DNA of 47,270 nucleotides from Muribaculaceae bacterium (GTDB taxonomy: Bacteria > Bacteroidota > Bacteroidia > Bacteroidales > Muribaculaceae): positions 1-47,270 of the forward strand of contig JAGATN010000047.1 of assembly GCA_017621225.1 (NCBI GenBank). The letters are read 5' to 3'. The position numbers and the translations under genes were made by a program. Positions within the stretch are counted from its first letter, which is position 1; each line of letters begins with the position of its first letter. Positions 17,578 to 26,273 of the stretch are shown in pieces. The notes under the pieces are model-generated. The model ran no database searches. It was not told where the DNA came from and saw only the letters and a list, made by a program, of their open reading frames with translations.

Positions 17578-17620
17578 ATTGCGACCGCTATCATTAACGT
17601 TTCTACCTCTGAAGTTTACA

Positions 17621-17640
17621 TTCCCGACCGATGGTCGGAA
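17621..17640. terminator. Small hairpin between the convergent PAP2 and rpmE2 genes
   Basis: CGACC-GAT-GGTCG stem extended by TTC/GAA with one bulged C. It is 18 bases past the end of rpmE2 and 44 past the PAP2 gene. No strong T run follows on either strand, so terminator function is only suggested by position. Confidence 0.4.
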
Positions 17641-17658
17641 ATATCGATAAGATATCTC

Positions 17659-17913
17659 TTACTTTTTCTTACGATTACCGTAACGGCTCATGAACTTATC
17701 AACACGTCCGGCCGTATCCACGAGCTTCTGCTTACCGGTAAAGAACGGGTGCGACGAGCTGGTGATTTCAAGCTTTACCAACGGGTAAGTCACGCCATCA
17801 ACTTCAATGGTTTCCTTGGCTGCTATTGTTGAACGAGTGATAAAGATTTCTTCATTCGACATATCTTTAAACACTACTTCGCGATAGTTGGAAGGATGGA
17901 TGTCTTTTTTCAT
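17659..17913 (-). CDS. rpmE2: 50S ribosomal protein L31 type B
   Basis: 84 residues. [51 protein letters not shown] and a basic tail are characteristic of L31 type B. It lacks the CxxC zinc cysteines of the type A form, so it is the zinc-independent version. Transcribed alone from the promoter at 17985-18015. Confidence 0.97.
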   Translation of the reverse strand: MKKDIHPSNYREVVFKDMSNEEIFITRSTIAAKETIEVDGVTYPLVKLEITSSSHPFFTGKQKLVDTAGRVDKFMSRYGNRKKK

Positions 17914-17984
17914 TTCTATTTACGTTTATTTTATTTATCCTTTTTGAAACTGGCACTGGTAAGGTGCCTATTCGTAATGGCGTG

Positions 17985-18015
17985 CAAATTTAGCCATAAT
18001 TCCTCAATCGGCAAA
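17985..18015 (-). promoter_or_regulatory. Promoter of rpmE2
   Basis: On the minus strand: TTTG (18015-18012), 19-base spacer, TAAATTTG (17992-17985). This matches the Bacteroidetes primary sigma factor consensus at both boxes and lies about 70 bases before the start codon. Confidence 0.75.
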
Positions 18016-18088
18016 ACATTGGCCATCATTTTTCCGACCCAACGAGTAAGAAAAGTCTTGAAAATGGCCGTTACGCCCCATTTTCTCC

Positions 18089-19279
18089 TCAGGCAGCTCC
18101 GAGTTTTATCCAGGTAAGCTTTTTCCACGCGCCTTCAAACGGGCCATGTTTGAACCGCTTCAGCCACCACTTGCAAGCCGAAAGCTGCAGCAGGAATACG
18201 AGCGCGCCCACCATCACACTCGCTGTGATGCCGAGATAGCGATAGAGGCCCAATCCCCAGTTATAATACAAGAACGAACCTATGATGCTCTGAGTAACAT
18301 AATTGGTCATGCTCATCTTGCCGTAAGGTATCAGCTTTGACAATACCTTTTTAGACGACGTGCAATAATACATGAATATCACTGCCGACACAATCATCAC
18401 CATAAACGACAGATTGGCATTCGATTTCACGATAAGCTGCAAAGGCACCAATATGCTCGAGTTGGAGATGTAACGGGGCAGCATGTCATTAATGCCCGAA
18501 AGCGGGAAAAAGCAAGCAGCGGCAATGCAACCGGCCACGCCCCAATAGCGCAACTTGTCACGAAGGAACCAACCGTTACGGCCTATAAGCATTCCAATGA
18601 TGAACAATGCCGCCGTTTGGAACACACGACCGTTATCCCAGGCCCATGCGAGGCTGGCAAGTTGTCCTTCCCACAAATTCACGAGCAACGTATCCATGAA
18701 CCCGCCGGTGCTTTGCACGGCAAACGTAGCACTCCAAAACGACGACGTGGGCAGCGTAGCCATAACGAATTCCGGATCGATCAACGCCCTCACTATATTA
18801 TACAATGCCACGGGCTGAAGCATAAACACCACTGCCAGTGCTATCAGGTTCCGGGTCTTCATTCGGCATGTAAGCACGAGTATGAATCCCACCAATGAGT
18901 ACAGCACCAGTACCTCGGCCGTGAAAAACATTGCATTTATATTACCTATTATAAACAGCAAAAACAATCGCCAGCAGAATCGGCTGCGAAAATCGTTGCC
19001 CCTCATTCGGCTGTTGTCATCCTGAATGAAGAAGCTAAATCCGAACAGAAGCGCGAATATGGCATAAGCCTTGCCTCCAAACATGAAAAACAACCCATTC
19101 CATATCCCTTTGTCAAAAAATGTAAGCCATTCACTCTGGCCCGTAGTATCGGGAAATGAGTAAAAATTGAAGTGCTCAATATTATGAAGCAGCACTATTC
19201 CCATCACGGCAACGCCCCTGAGCACATCGGCCACATCTATTCGGGCATGACGCTTTACTGCGCCAATCGATTCCACCAT
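18089..19279 (-). CDS. DUF418 (YeiB-like) integral membrane protein
   Basis: 396 residues with roughly nine to ten hydrophobic segments. The start R-I-D-V-A-D-V-L-R-G-V-A-V-M-G-I and the following LLHNIEHFNF, then FMFGGKAYAIFALLFGFSFF, are typical of the DUF418/heparan-N-acetyltransferase-like group. The C-terminal DUF418 part has YGKMSMTNYVTQSIIG. Members are thought to act in the inner membrane, possibly as acyl or small-molecule transferases, but no activity can be assigned. A TAATTTTG -7 element on the minus strand (19327-19320) is a candidate promoter. Confidence 0.85.
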   Translation of the reverse strand: MVESIGAVKRHARIDVADVLRGVAVMGIVLLHNIEHFNFYSFPDTTGQSEWLTFFDKGIWNGLFFMFGGKAYAIFALLFGFSFFIQDDNSRMRGNDFRSRFCWRLFLLFIIGNINAMFFTAEVLVLYSLVGFILVLTCRMKTRNLIALAVVFMLQPVALYNIVRALIDPEFVMATLPTSSFWSATFAVQSTGGFMDTLLVNLWEGQLASLAWAWDNGRVFQTAALFIIGMLIGRNGWFLRDKLRYWGVAGCIAAACFFPLSGINDMLPRYISNSSILVPLQLIVKSNANLSFMVMIVSAVIFMYYCTSSKKVLSKLIPYGKMSMTNYVTQSIIGSFLYYNWGLGLYRYLGITASVMVGALVFLLQLSACKWWLKRFKHGPFEGAWKKLTWIKLGAA

Positions 19280-19430
19280 ATTGCAAAAATGATTTTAATT
19301 AATTGATTTATTGATTCAACAAAATTAATGATTTGCGACCATTCAATATATTCAATGTCACAAAATTTAAAAAATTATAACACTTGCTCAAATAATTACG
19401 GATTTTTTTCTTTAATCATGCCAAATGTAG

Positions 19431-19438
19431 TATTTTTG
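19431..19438 (+). promoter_or_regulatory. Candidate -7 element for the biotin carboxyltransferase gene
   Basis: TATTTTTG, 33 bases before the ATG at 19471, with a T-rich stretch at about -33 but no exact TTTG. Confidence 0.45.
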
Positions 19439-19470
19439 CCCCCATCTGAAAACTCCGACATATTAACACA

Positions 19471-21375
19471 ATGTCAAAAAACAAATCCAATATGGAAACT
19501 CGAAAACTTAAAATCAGAGACCTCACATTGCGCGACGGACAGCAATCGCTTTTTGCCACGCGCATGAGTCAGCAGACCATCGATCGTCTGCTTCCATTGT
19601 ATGAAAATGCCGGCTTCTACATTATGGAAGTATGGGGCGGTGCCGTTCCCGATTCCGTAATGCGTTATCTCGACGAATCACCGTGGGAACGTCTGCGCAA
19701 ATTCAGCAAGGCGATGAAAGGAAAATCATTGCTGTCAGCCCTTTCACGCGGACGAAACCTGTTTGGCTACGTTCCATACCCCGATAGCGTACTCGAAGGT
19801 TTTTACAAAGAAGCCATAAAGAACGGACTAAACGTAATGCGTATATTCGATGCCCTCAACGACATCGACAACGTGAAAGAATCAATAAAATTGATCAACC
19901 AACTTGGAGGCATTGCCGACGGCGCCGTATGCTACACCGTCGACCCCAAGCCCGAAACCACCGAAACCGAGAAAGGATTTGCCGCTAAATTCAAATCGTT
20001 GTTCGGAAGCAAACCCGCCGAGCCCGAAAAAATATTTACCGACGAATACTTCGTATCTAAAGCACGCGAGATGGAACGTCTCGGAGCCAAGATAATCACG
20101 CTCAAAGACATGGCCGGCCTCGTAAACCCACTTCGTGCCGCTTCAATCATCAGCCGACTCAAATCGGAACTTTCGGTTCCGGTCGACTTCCACACCCACT
20201 GCACCCCGGGCTACGGATTGGCATCGGCCGTAATGGCCATTCTGCACGGCGTCGACATACTCGACACCAACATATGGTGGTTTGGTGGCGGATCGGCAGC
20301 ACCCGCCATTGAGCTGATCTACATATTCTGCAAACACATGGGTGTTGAGCTCGAAGCCAACATGGAAGCCGTAGGACAGATACGCAATCAATTGCTCGAT
20401 GCCCGAAAGGAACTTGCCGCATTCGACCTCAACAAGGACAACATGCCGCACGACTTCGATCCGCTGAACGACACGCTTCCGGCCGAAATCGACGCTCACT
20501 TCGTCCGCGCGATAGAATGCGCCAAAGCCGGCGACGAAAACGGATTGCTCGACGAATGCCACGCCATCGAAGCATACTTCAACTTCCCCAAGCCCAACGA
20601 ATTGGTCAAGAATGCCGAAGTGCCCGGCGGCATGTACTCAAACATGGTTGCACAGCTTAAGACGCTGCATGCCGAAGACCTGCTCGACGATGCAATGCGT
20701 CTCATCCCGAAGGTGCGCCGCGATGCCGGACTCGTGCCCCTCGTTACCCCCACGAGCCAGATTGTAGGAAGCCAGGCCGTAAGCGTAGCCATGGACCGAA
20801 AGAAAGGAAACCCCGACTATTCAAATCCGTCAAATCAGTTCATATCGCTCATAAAGGGCGAATATGGCAAGACCCCCGTTGAAATAGATCCTGAATTCCG
20901 CGCTAAAATAACAGGCAGCCCGATCGAACGTCCTTATGACGTATCGTCGTACAAAAAGCCTGAAAATCCGACGCTCGACGACTTGGGTGGCGCAAAACTC
21001 GCATCGAACGACGAGGAATATCTGTTGCTCGAACTGCTACCGACCGTTGCAAACGGATTTTTACGCCGTCGCCGTCAGGAAGAATATGCCGTAAAGGCGG
21101 CTGAAGAAGCAGCCAAAAATGCAGTCGAAGAAAAGCCCGAAGTGGTTGAGCCCATTACCGGCCACGTAATTTCAGGCCCGATGCCCGGCACCATCGTAGA
21201 AGTAAACGTGAAGGCCGGCGATACGGTAAAAGTAGGTTCCAAACTTTTGGTTTACGAATCAATGAAGATGGAAAACGATGTCGAATCCGACCGCGAAGGA
21301 GTGATAAAGAGAGTATTCGTTGCTCCCGGCGAACGTTTTGCCGCCGACGCTCCGTTGATTGAATACGCCGACTGA
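19471..21375 (+). CDS. Biotin-dependent carboxyltransferase (pyruvate carboxylase subunit B / oxaloacetate decarboxylase alpha type)
   Basis: 634 residues; a second ATG eight codons in is also possible. The N-terminal HMGL-like TIM barrel has RDGQQSLFATRM, GFYIMEVWGGA, the catalytic lysine region ITLKDMAGL and the metal-binding HTHCTPG. A conserved PYC_OADA domain follows (DGLVPLVTPTSQIVG-like segment). The C-terminal biotinyl domain carries ESMKMEND with the biotinylated Lys599. Unusually, about 30 charged residues are inserted after VCYTVDPK in the barrel. In Bacteroidales this protein is usually called pyruvate carboxylase subunit B, but it could equally serve a decarboxylase or transcarboxylase. 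No biotin carboxylase or membrane beta subunit is encoded nearby. Confidence 0.85.
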   Translation: MSKNKSNMETRKLKIRDLTLRDGQQSLFATRMSQQTIDRLLPLYENAGFYIMEVWGGAVPDSVMRYLDESPWERLRKFSKAMKGKSLLSALSRGRNLFGYVPYPDSVLEGFYKEAIKNGLNVMRIFDALNDIDNVKESIKLINQLGGIADGAVCYTVDPKPETTETEKGFAAKFKSLFGSKPAEPEKIFTDEYFVSKAREMERLGAKIITLKDMAGLVNPLRAASIISRLKSELSVPVDFHTHCTPGYGLASAVMAILHGVDILDTNIWWFGGGSAAPAIELIYIFCKHMGVELEANMEAVGQIRNQLLDARKELAAFDLNKDNMPHDFDPLNDTLPAEIDAHFVRAIECAKAGDENGLLDECHAIEAYFNFPKPNELVKNAEVPGGMYSNMVAQLKTLHAEDLLDDAMRLIPKVRRDAGLVPLVTPTSQIVGSQAVSVAMDRKKGNPDYSNPSNQFISLIKGEYGKTPVEIDPEFRAKITGSPIERPYDVSSYKKPENPTLDDLGGAKLASNDEEYLLLELLPTVANGFLRRRRQEEYAVKAAEEAAKNAVEEKPEVVEPITGHVISGPMPGTIVEVNVKAGDTVKVGSKLLVYESMKMENDVESDREGVIKRVFVAPGERFAADAPLIEYAD

Positions 21376-21403
21376 TCACCGACCGTTTCATAACAAGCAT
21401 TTC

Positions 21404-21440
21404 CACGCCCGACCGTCATTGGCCGGGCGTGCTTATTATA
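21404..21440 (+). terminator. Intrinsic terminator after the carboxyltransferase gene
   Basis: CACGCCCGACC (21404-21414) pairs with GGCCGGGCGTG (21421-21431) with one mismatch around a 6-base loop, followed by a T/A-rich tail. Confidence 0.75.
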
Positions 21441-21517
21441 TATATGTCAATGCAGCCGATCGCCCCTGCCTAAAGACCCATAAAATGACTATTATGGCGA
21501 ATTATTGCTCCAAACGA

Positions 21518-21549
21518 TTTGCATTATTGGCAAAAAAGGATTATTTTTG
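21518..21549 (+). promoter_or_regulatory. Promoter of the repeat-protein gene
   Basis: TTTG (21518-21521), 20-base spacer, TATTTTTG (21542-21549): a full match to the Bacteroidetes promoter layout, leaving a 5' leader of about 85 bases. Confidence 0.75.
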
Positions 21550-21640
21550 TGTCATTATGTAACATTTGCGCCAATAGCACTAAACTTATTGTTTAGAAAC
21601 GCATCTTAGTTATATATACTAACCTTTAACACCACCAGTC

Positions 21641-22744
21641 ATGAAACGTTTTTTATACATTCTGACGATTGCATTCATTTCGGTTGCCCTGACTGCTCAA
21701 CCGATCGAAGCACAAGGCCGACACAACAACAACCGCGAGAACACCCATTCCCGCTCGAACAGATCAGACCGTCAACGATCAAACAAATCAGATAAAAAAT
21801 CAAATTCATATAAGGTAAACCGTCCGGGAGCAAACGCATTCAACAATGGCAATCGCCCCGGTAACGACAAACACCGTCCCGGCAATGACAAGCATCGTCC
21901 TGACAATGGCAAGCACCACGATAAGTGGGGCAATCGTCCCGATAACGACAAGCATCGCCCCGGCAATGACAAGCACCACGACAATTGGGGCAATCGTCCC
22001 GATAACGACAAGCATCGTCCCGGCAATGACAAGCACCACGACAATTGGGGCAATCGTCCCGATAACGACAAGCATCGTCCCGGCAATGACAAGCACCACA
22101 ATAATTGGAATCGTCCGGGTAACGACAAGCATCGCCCGGGTTACGGACCGATAAACCGTCCGGGCAACAATCACTTCAGGCCCAATCATCGCCCCGGTCC
22201 AAACTACCGTCCGGGCCGTCATCCTCGCCCGGTGGTCGTTGCGCCTCCTCGCCGCCCCGGCCGTCCGGTAATGCGACCCTATTACCGCCCTGTTCCTCCC
22301 CCCGCATGGCGTCCGGGTCCGCGCTTCCCGATCATACGTACCATTCTCGGCATTTCGCTTGGAACGGCCATAAACGTATCGCTCGACTATCTGTACGGAA
22401 ACGGCTATGCAGTCGACGGACACAACAACGAAATGGTTTACCTGCGTAACGTTCCACAGCTCAATCTATACTGGCCCGACGCCACGCTGTTTTACGGTCC
22501 GAACGGAGGTCTCATAGGCTCTCAATTCATGTACTCGACCACGGCATACGACATGGCTCGTTACAATGCAGCATACAATATGCTTTGCAATCAGTACGGC
22601 CCTCCCGCAATGCTCGAACGCCCCAACGGCGGATATCTGGCAACATGGTTCGGCAACAATAGCTATGTGCGCCTCGAATTCCAGTCCATGGCATCGGTCG
22701 GAGGCCCGCTCCGATTCTTCACCACGCTGTCATTCGGTAATTAA
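21641..22744 (+). CDS. Secreted protein with 20-residue charged repeats and an unknown C-terminal domain
   Basis: 367 residues. A signal peptide (RFLYILTIAFISVALTAQPIEA) is followed by a basic Arg/Ser/Asn stretch, then tandem repeats of the unit RPDNDKHRPGNDKHHDNWGN (about residues 80-160), a Pro/Arg/Gly-rich linker (PRPVVVAPPRRPGRPV), and a folded domain from about 228 with FPIIRTILGISLG and LYWPDATLFYGPNGG. The repeats are extremely hydrophilic and rich in His, Asp, Asn and Lys, so they might bind metal or polyanions, but that is speculation. I do not recognise the C-terminal domain. Strong promoter and lone-gene context suggest its own regulation. Confidence 0.8.
   Translation: MKRFLYILTIAFISVALTAQPIEAQGRHNNNRENTHSRSNRSDRQRSNKSDKKSNSYKVNRPGANAFNNGNRPGNDKHRPGNDKHRPDNGKHHDKWGNRPDNDKHRPGNDKHHDNWGNRPDNDKHRPGNDKHHDNWGNRPDNDKHRPGNDKHHNNWNRPGNDKHRPGYGPINRPGNNHFRPNHRPGPNYRPGRHPRPVVVAPPRRPGRPVMRPYYRPVPPPAWRPGPRFPIIRTILGISLGTAINVSLDYLYGNGYAVDGHNNEMVYLRNVPQLNLYWPDATLFYGPNGGLIGSQFMYSTTAYDMARYNAAYNMLCNQYGPPAMLERPNGGYLATWFGNNSYVRLEFQSMASVGGPLRFFTTLSFGN
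21878..22110 (+). repeat. 60-bp tandem repeat within a coding region
   Basis: Four units of 60 bases, two of which (21961-22020 and 22021-22080) are identical base for base; the flanking units are diverged. The repeat keeps the reading frame. Long open frames on the other strand and in another + frame here are by-products of the repeat. Confidence 0.9.
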
Positions 22745-22767
22745 CCGGACAACATCCCTTTCAACTT

Positions 22768-23934
22768 ATGAAATCAATAATAACATCAATCGCTATCATG
22801 GTAGCTTTGGGCTCATCGGCCCAAGGCTACCAATTTACTGAAATAGTATCCAACCCCACTACTTCCGTGAAAAACCAGGCCGCAAGCGGCACCTGCTGGT
22901 GCTTTGCCACCACATCGTTCATCGAGTCGGAGCTGCTGCGCAAGGGCAAAGGCGAATACGATCTGTCCGAAATGTTCATCGTGCGCCAAAAGCTGCTAAA
23001 TCAGCTCAACGACAATTATCTGCGTGCAGGCAGAGGCAATTTGGGTCAGGGTAGCTTGTCGCACACATGGGTAAACGCATTCAATCAGGTAGGCATAGTG
23101 CCGGAGGAGGTTTACAATGGCATCAAATACGACTCCGAGACACACAGTCACGGCGAAATGATGTCATACCTCAAAGCCATAGCCGACGCATCGGTAAATA
23201 ACAGAAAGCGCTCGCCGCAATACGACAGCATAATAAACGGCATACTCGATACATACCTCGGACCGGTGCCCGAATCGTTCACTTACAAAGGAAAGACATA
23301 TACGCCCCAAAGTTTCAAGGAATCGCTCGGCATCAATACCGACGACTACGTGGAACTCACCAGCTTCACCCATCATCCCTACTACGAAGCGTTTGAAATA
23401 GAGGTACCCGACAATTGGGAACACGCAAAATCATACAATCTGCCGCTCGACGAGCTCATGGCCACAATGGACAACGCCCTTAAGAGCGGATACACCGTTT
23501 GTTGGGATGGCGACGTGAGCGAGAAGGGCTTTTCGCATAAAGACGGCATAGCCATAAACCCCGACGTCGACAACATAAACCGCTACAACCCCGCCGACAC
23601 GGCACGATTTGCAGCCATGGACAAGGAAGATCGACTAAGAGCCGTTTACAGCTTCGACAAGCCCTACCCCGAAATAATGGTAACGCCCGAAATACGCCAG
23701 AATGGGTTTGAATCGTTCGTCACTACCGACGACCACCTCATGCACATTACCGGACTGGTCAAAGACTCCGAGGGCAACAAATATTACGTCACCAAAAACT
23801 CGTGGGGCACGGCGCGCAACGACAATGGCGGATATCTCAATATGTCTGACAGTTACGTCAGAGCCAAGACCATATATGTGATGCTCCATAAGGATGCCAT
23901 TTCGGCCGACATACGTGCCAAGTTGGGCATTTGA
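22768..23934 (+). CDS. C1-family cysteine peptidase (aminopeptidase C / bleomycin hydrolase type), exported
   Basis: 388 residues. Short signal peptide (ITSIAIMVALGSSAQG). Papain-clan catalytic residues are visible: KNQAASGTCWCFATTS with oxyanion Gln37 and nucleophile Cys43, DDHLMHITGL with the histidine, and VTKNSWG with the asparagine. The long insert between them (NLGQGSLSHTWVNAFNQVGIVPEEVY, YDSETHSHGEM) is typical of PepC/bleomycin hydrolase. It is 23 bases downstream of the repeat-protein gene and may be co-transcribed. Predicted to trim peptides in the periplasm. Confidence 0.9.
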   Translation: MKSIITSIAIMVALGSSAQGYQFTEIVSNPTTSVKNQAASGTCWCFATTSFIESELLRKGKGEYDLSEMFIVRQKLLNQLNDNYLRAGRGNLGQGSLSHTWVNAFNQVGIVPEEVYNGIKYDSETHSHGEMMSYLKAIADASVNNRKRSPQYDSIINGILDTYLGPVPESFTYKGKTYTPQSFKESLGINTDDYVELTSFTHHPYYEAFEIEVPDNWEHAKSYNLPLDELMATMDNALKSGYTVCWDGDVSEKGFSHKDGIAINPDVDNINRYNPADTARFAAMDKEDRLRAVYSFDKPYPEIMVTPEIRQNGFESFVTTDDHLMHITGLVKDSEGNKYYVTKNSWGTARNDNGGYLNMSDSYVRAKTIYVMLHKDAISADIRAKLGI

Positions 23935-23945
23935 CAGTAATCCTA

Positions 23946-23977
23946 TTTCGTCTGTAACACAATATTGCTTAACTTTG
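23946..23977 (+). promoter_or_regulatory. Promoter of the mtaB operon
   Basis: TTTC (23946-23949), 20-base spacer, TAACTTTG (23970-23977), 26 bases before the mtaB ATG. Confidence 0.6.
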
Positions 23978-24003
23978 CAGCGTAATAAAGCATCTATTGT
24001 TTA

Positions 24004-25317
24004 ATGATCGACGATTCTACATTCGGAAGCCGCAAAGCCCTATTTCACACATTCGGATGCAAACTCAATTTTGCAGAGACATCGACCGTCGCAAAACTTT
24101 TGGCCGAGCGCGGCATCATACGCGTTCAAAAAGGCGATAAGCCCGACATCATCGTGGTCAACACTTGCAGCGTAACCGAAATGGCCGACAAAAAGTGCCG
24201 GCAGACGATCAGGAGTTTCGCCAAGCGATATCCGGAGGCGGCAATAGTCGTGACCGGATGCTACGCTCAGCTGAAAAGCGATGAAGTGGCGTCGCTGCCG
24301 GGAGTGACCATCGTGGCCGGATCTGACAAAAAGGGCGAGCTCGGAAATCTAATCGACGAATGGCTTGTCACGCACCGGCCGCAAACACTCGTAACTCCGT
24401 CAAAAGACATACGCACATTCACTCCGTCATGCTCGCGCGGCGACCGCACCCGATATTTTCTTAAGGTGCAGGACGGATGCGACTACTTTTGCTCATATTG
24501 CACCATCCCGATGGCGCGCGGGCGCAGTCGGTCGGCATCGATAGAGTCTTTAGTCGACCAGGCCCGTCAAGCCGCCGCCGAAGGGGGCAAGGAGATCGTG
24601 ATTACCGGCGTAAACATCGGCGACTTCGGCAAGGGAACCGACAAGACGTTTTTCGACCTTATAAGAGCACTCGACGAAGTAAACGGCATCGAACGATACC
24701 GCATATCTTCGATAGAACCCAATCTGCTCTCCGATGAGATAATTGAATTCGTGGCATCGTCAAAACGTTTCATGCCACACTTCCACATCCCGCTGCAATG
24801 CGGCGACGACGACGTGCTGAAACTAATGCGCCGGCATTACGACACCGAATTGTTTGCCCGACGCATCGAGTCGATAAAGAATCACATGCCCGACGCATTC
24901 ATAGGCGTCGATCTGATAGTGGGAGCGCGAGGCGAAACCGACGAGCGTTTCGAAAATTCGCGCCGATTCGTCGAACGCCTGCCAATAACGCGACTGCACG
25001 TGTTTCCGTATTCGGAGCGGCCTAACACGCGCGCGCTCACAATCGACCACGTGGTCGACCAGGAGGAAAAACATCGCAGGGCGCGGATAATGATCAACCT
25101 GTCGGAACGTAAGCTGAACGAATTCAGCTCCCGATACATCGGCACGGTGCGCCCGCTGCTGCTCGAACATACCGTGCACCATGGCACCATGTGCGGATTT
25201 ACCGACAATTACCTGAAAGTGCGCATAAAAGCTATCTCAGAAAAAGCCAACACCATAATACCCGTGCGCATAAACGGCTGCGAGGGCGAAGAAATGGAAG
25301 GAGAACCCGCCATATGA
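24004..25317 (+). CDS. mtaB: tRNA (N6-threonylcarbamoyladenosine37-C2)-methylthiotransferase
   Basis: 437 residues. N-terminal UPF0004 domain with three cluster cysteines (FGCKLNFAE Cys19, VVNTCSVT Cys55, VTGCYAQ Cys86). The radical SAM core has CDYFCSYCTIPMARGRSRS (Cys159, Cys163, Cys166), followed by GVNIGDFG and a C-terminal TRAM-like region. The spacing matches MtaB rather than MiaB or RimO. It adds a methylthio group to t6A37 in tRNAs reading ANN codons. First gene of a three-gene operon. Confidence 0.94.
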   Translation: MIDDSTFGSRKALFHTFGCKLNFAETSTVAKLLAERGIIRVQKGDKPDIIVVNTCSVTEMADKKCRQTIRSFAKRYPEAAIVVTGCYAQLKSDEVASLPGVTIVAGSDKKGELGNLIDEWLVTHRPQTLVTPSKDIRTFTPSCSRGDRTRYFLKVQDGCDYFCSYCTIPMARGRSRSASIESLVDQARQAAAEGGKEIVITGVNIGDFGKGTDKTFFDLIRALDEVNGIERYRISSIEPNLLSDEIIEFVASSKRFMPHFHIPLQCGDDDVLKLMRRHYDTELFARRIESIKNHMPDAFIGVDLIVGARGETDERFENSRRFVERLPITRLHVFPYSERPNTRALTIDHVVDQEEKHRRARIMINLSERKLNEFSSRYIGTVRPLLLEHTVHHGTMCGFTDNYLKVRIKAISEKANTIIPVRINGCEGEEMEGEPAI

Positions 25318-26273
25318 AACTGTCAGAGCAAAACTGGATTTATGCTCCGATGAAGTGGGCATTCGATGCATTGGCGCGCCTGCCGCTATCGGCCCTGTAC
25401 GTGCTCTCCGATGCGTTATACTTCGTTACGTTCCACGTAGTGCGATATCGCCGAAAGGTGGCCCTCGACAACATTCGCCGCTCCTTCCCCGAAAAGACCG
25501 AAGCCGAACACAACGCCATTCTCAAGCAGTTTTTTCGCAACTTTACCGACTATTTCGTCGAGACGATAAAGCTAAACCACATATCCGACGACGAGATAAA
25601 ACGGCGCATGCAGTTCGAAGGGCTCGAAATAGTCGACCGCCTGTTCGACGAAGGCAAATCGATAGTAACCTACTTTTCGCACTGCGGCAATTGGGAATGG
25701 GCTCCATCCGTCACGCTATGGAGTCGGCACAAATCGCCCGAAGTAGAGTTTTGTCAAGTCTATCGTCCTCTACGTAACAAATGGTTCGATGCCTATTTTC
25801 TGCATTTGCGCAGCCGCTTCAATCCGTTGTCATTTCCCAAACGCACGGTGCTCCGCGACCTGCTGAAGCTTCGACGCGACGGCGTTGCAAGCATCACCGG
25901 CTTCATGAGCGACCAAAAGCCAAGCCACGGCGACCCCACCGAACCGCTTATGTTCCTGTCGCAACCCACGGCAATGATTACCGGCACCGAAACGTTGGCA
26001 CGAAAGCTCAACATGGCGGTGATTTATTGGGATATGCAAAAAATCAGTCGAGGCCACTACAAGATAGTGACACGGCTTATGACCGAAAATGCCGCCGATA
26101 TGCCTCACATGGCACTGACCGACTCATATGCGCGATTGCTCGAAGCCACGATACGTCGCAATCCGTCGATTTGGCTATGGACTCACAAACGATGGAAATA
26201 TCCGGTTACAATCCCATTAAAAGACACTTCAAATGAAACCGATAGCAGTAATAATACTCAATTGGAACGGTGA
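25314..26273 (+). CDS. Lysophospholipid / lipid A acyltransferase (HtrB/LpxL-like)
   Basis: 319 residues from the ATG overlapping the mtaB stop (ATGA). An N-terminal hydrophobic anchor (LSALYVLSDALYFVTF) precedes the LPLAT domain with the HX4E motif HCGNWE (His123, Glu128) and, later, SDQKPSHGDP and FLSQPTAMITGTETLARK. These fit the Kdo-dependent lipid A late acyltransferases of the inner membrane. In Bacteroidetes lipid A this enzyme would add a secondary acyl chain. The longer open frame upstream is a shadow of mtaB. Confidence 0.88.
   Translation: MKLSEQNWIYAPMKWAFDALARLPLSALYVLSDALYFVTFHVVRYRRKVALDNIRRSFPEKTEAEHNAILKQFFRNFTDYFVETIKLNHISDDEIKRRMQFEGLEIVDRLFDEGKSIVTYFSHCGNWEWAPSVTLWSRHKSPEVEFCQVYRPLRNKWFDAYFLHLRSRFNPLSFPKRTVLRDLLKLRRDGVASITGFMSDQKPSHGDPTEPLMFLSQPTAMITGTETLARKLNMAVIYWDMQKISRGHYKIVTRLMTENAADMPHMALTDSYARLLEATIRRNPSIWLWTHKRWKYPVTIPLKDTSNETDSSNNTQLER

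Noticed and set aside
17931-18128. 65-codon minus-strand frame beyond the DUF418 gene
   Set aside because: It overlaps the rpmE2 promoter, has no recognisable domain and no promoter or start context of its own.
21806-22423. Long open frames on the minus strand and in another plus frame across the repeat protein
   Set aside because: They arise because the 60-bp repeat has no stops in several frames; their products are low-complexity, lack a start context and overlap a gene with a promoter and signal peptide.
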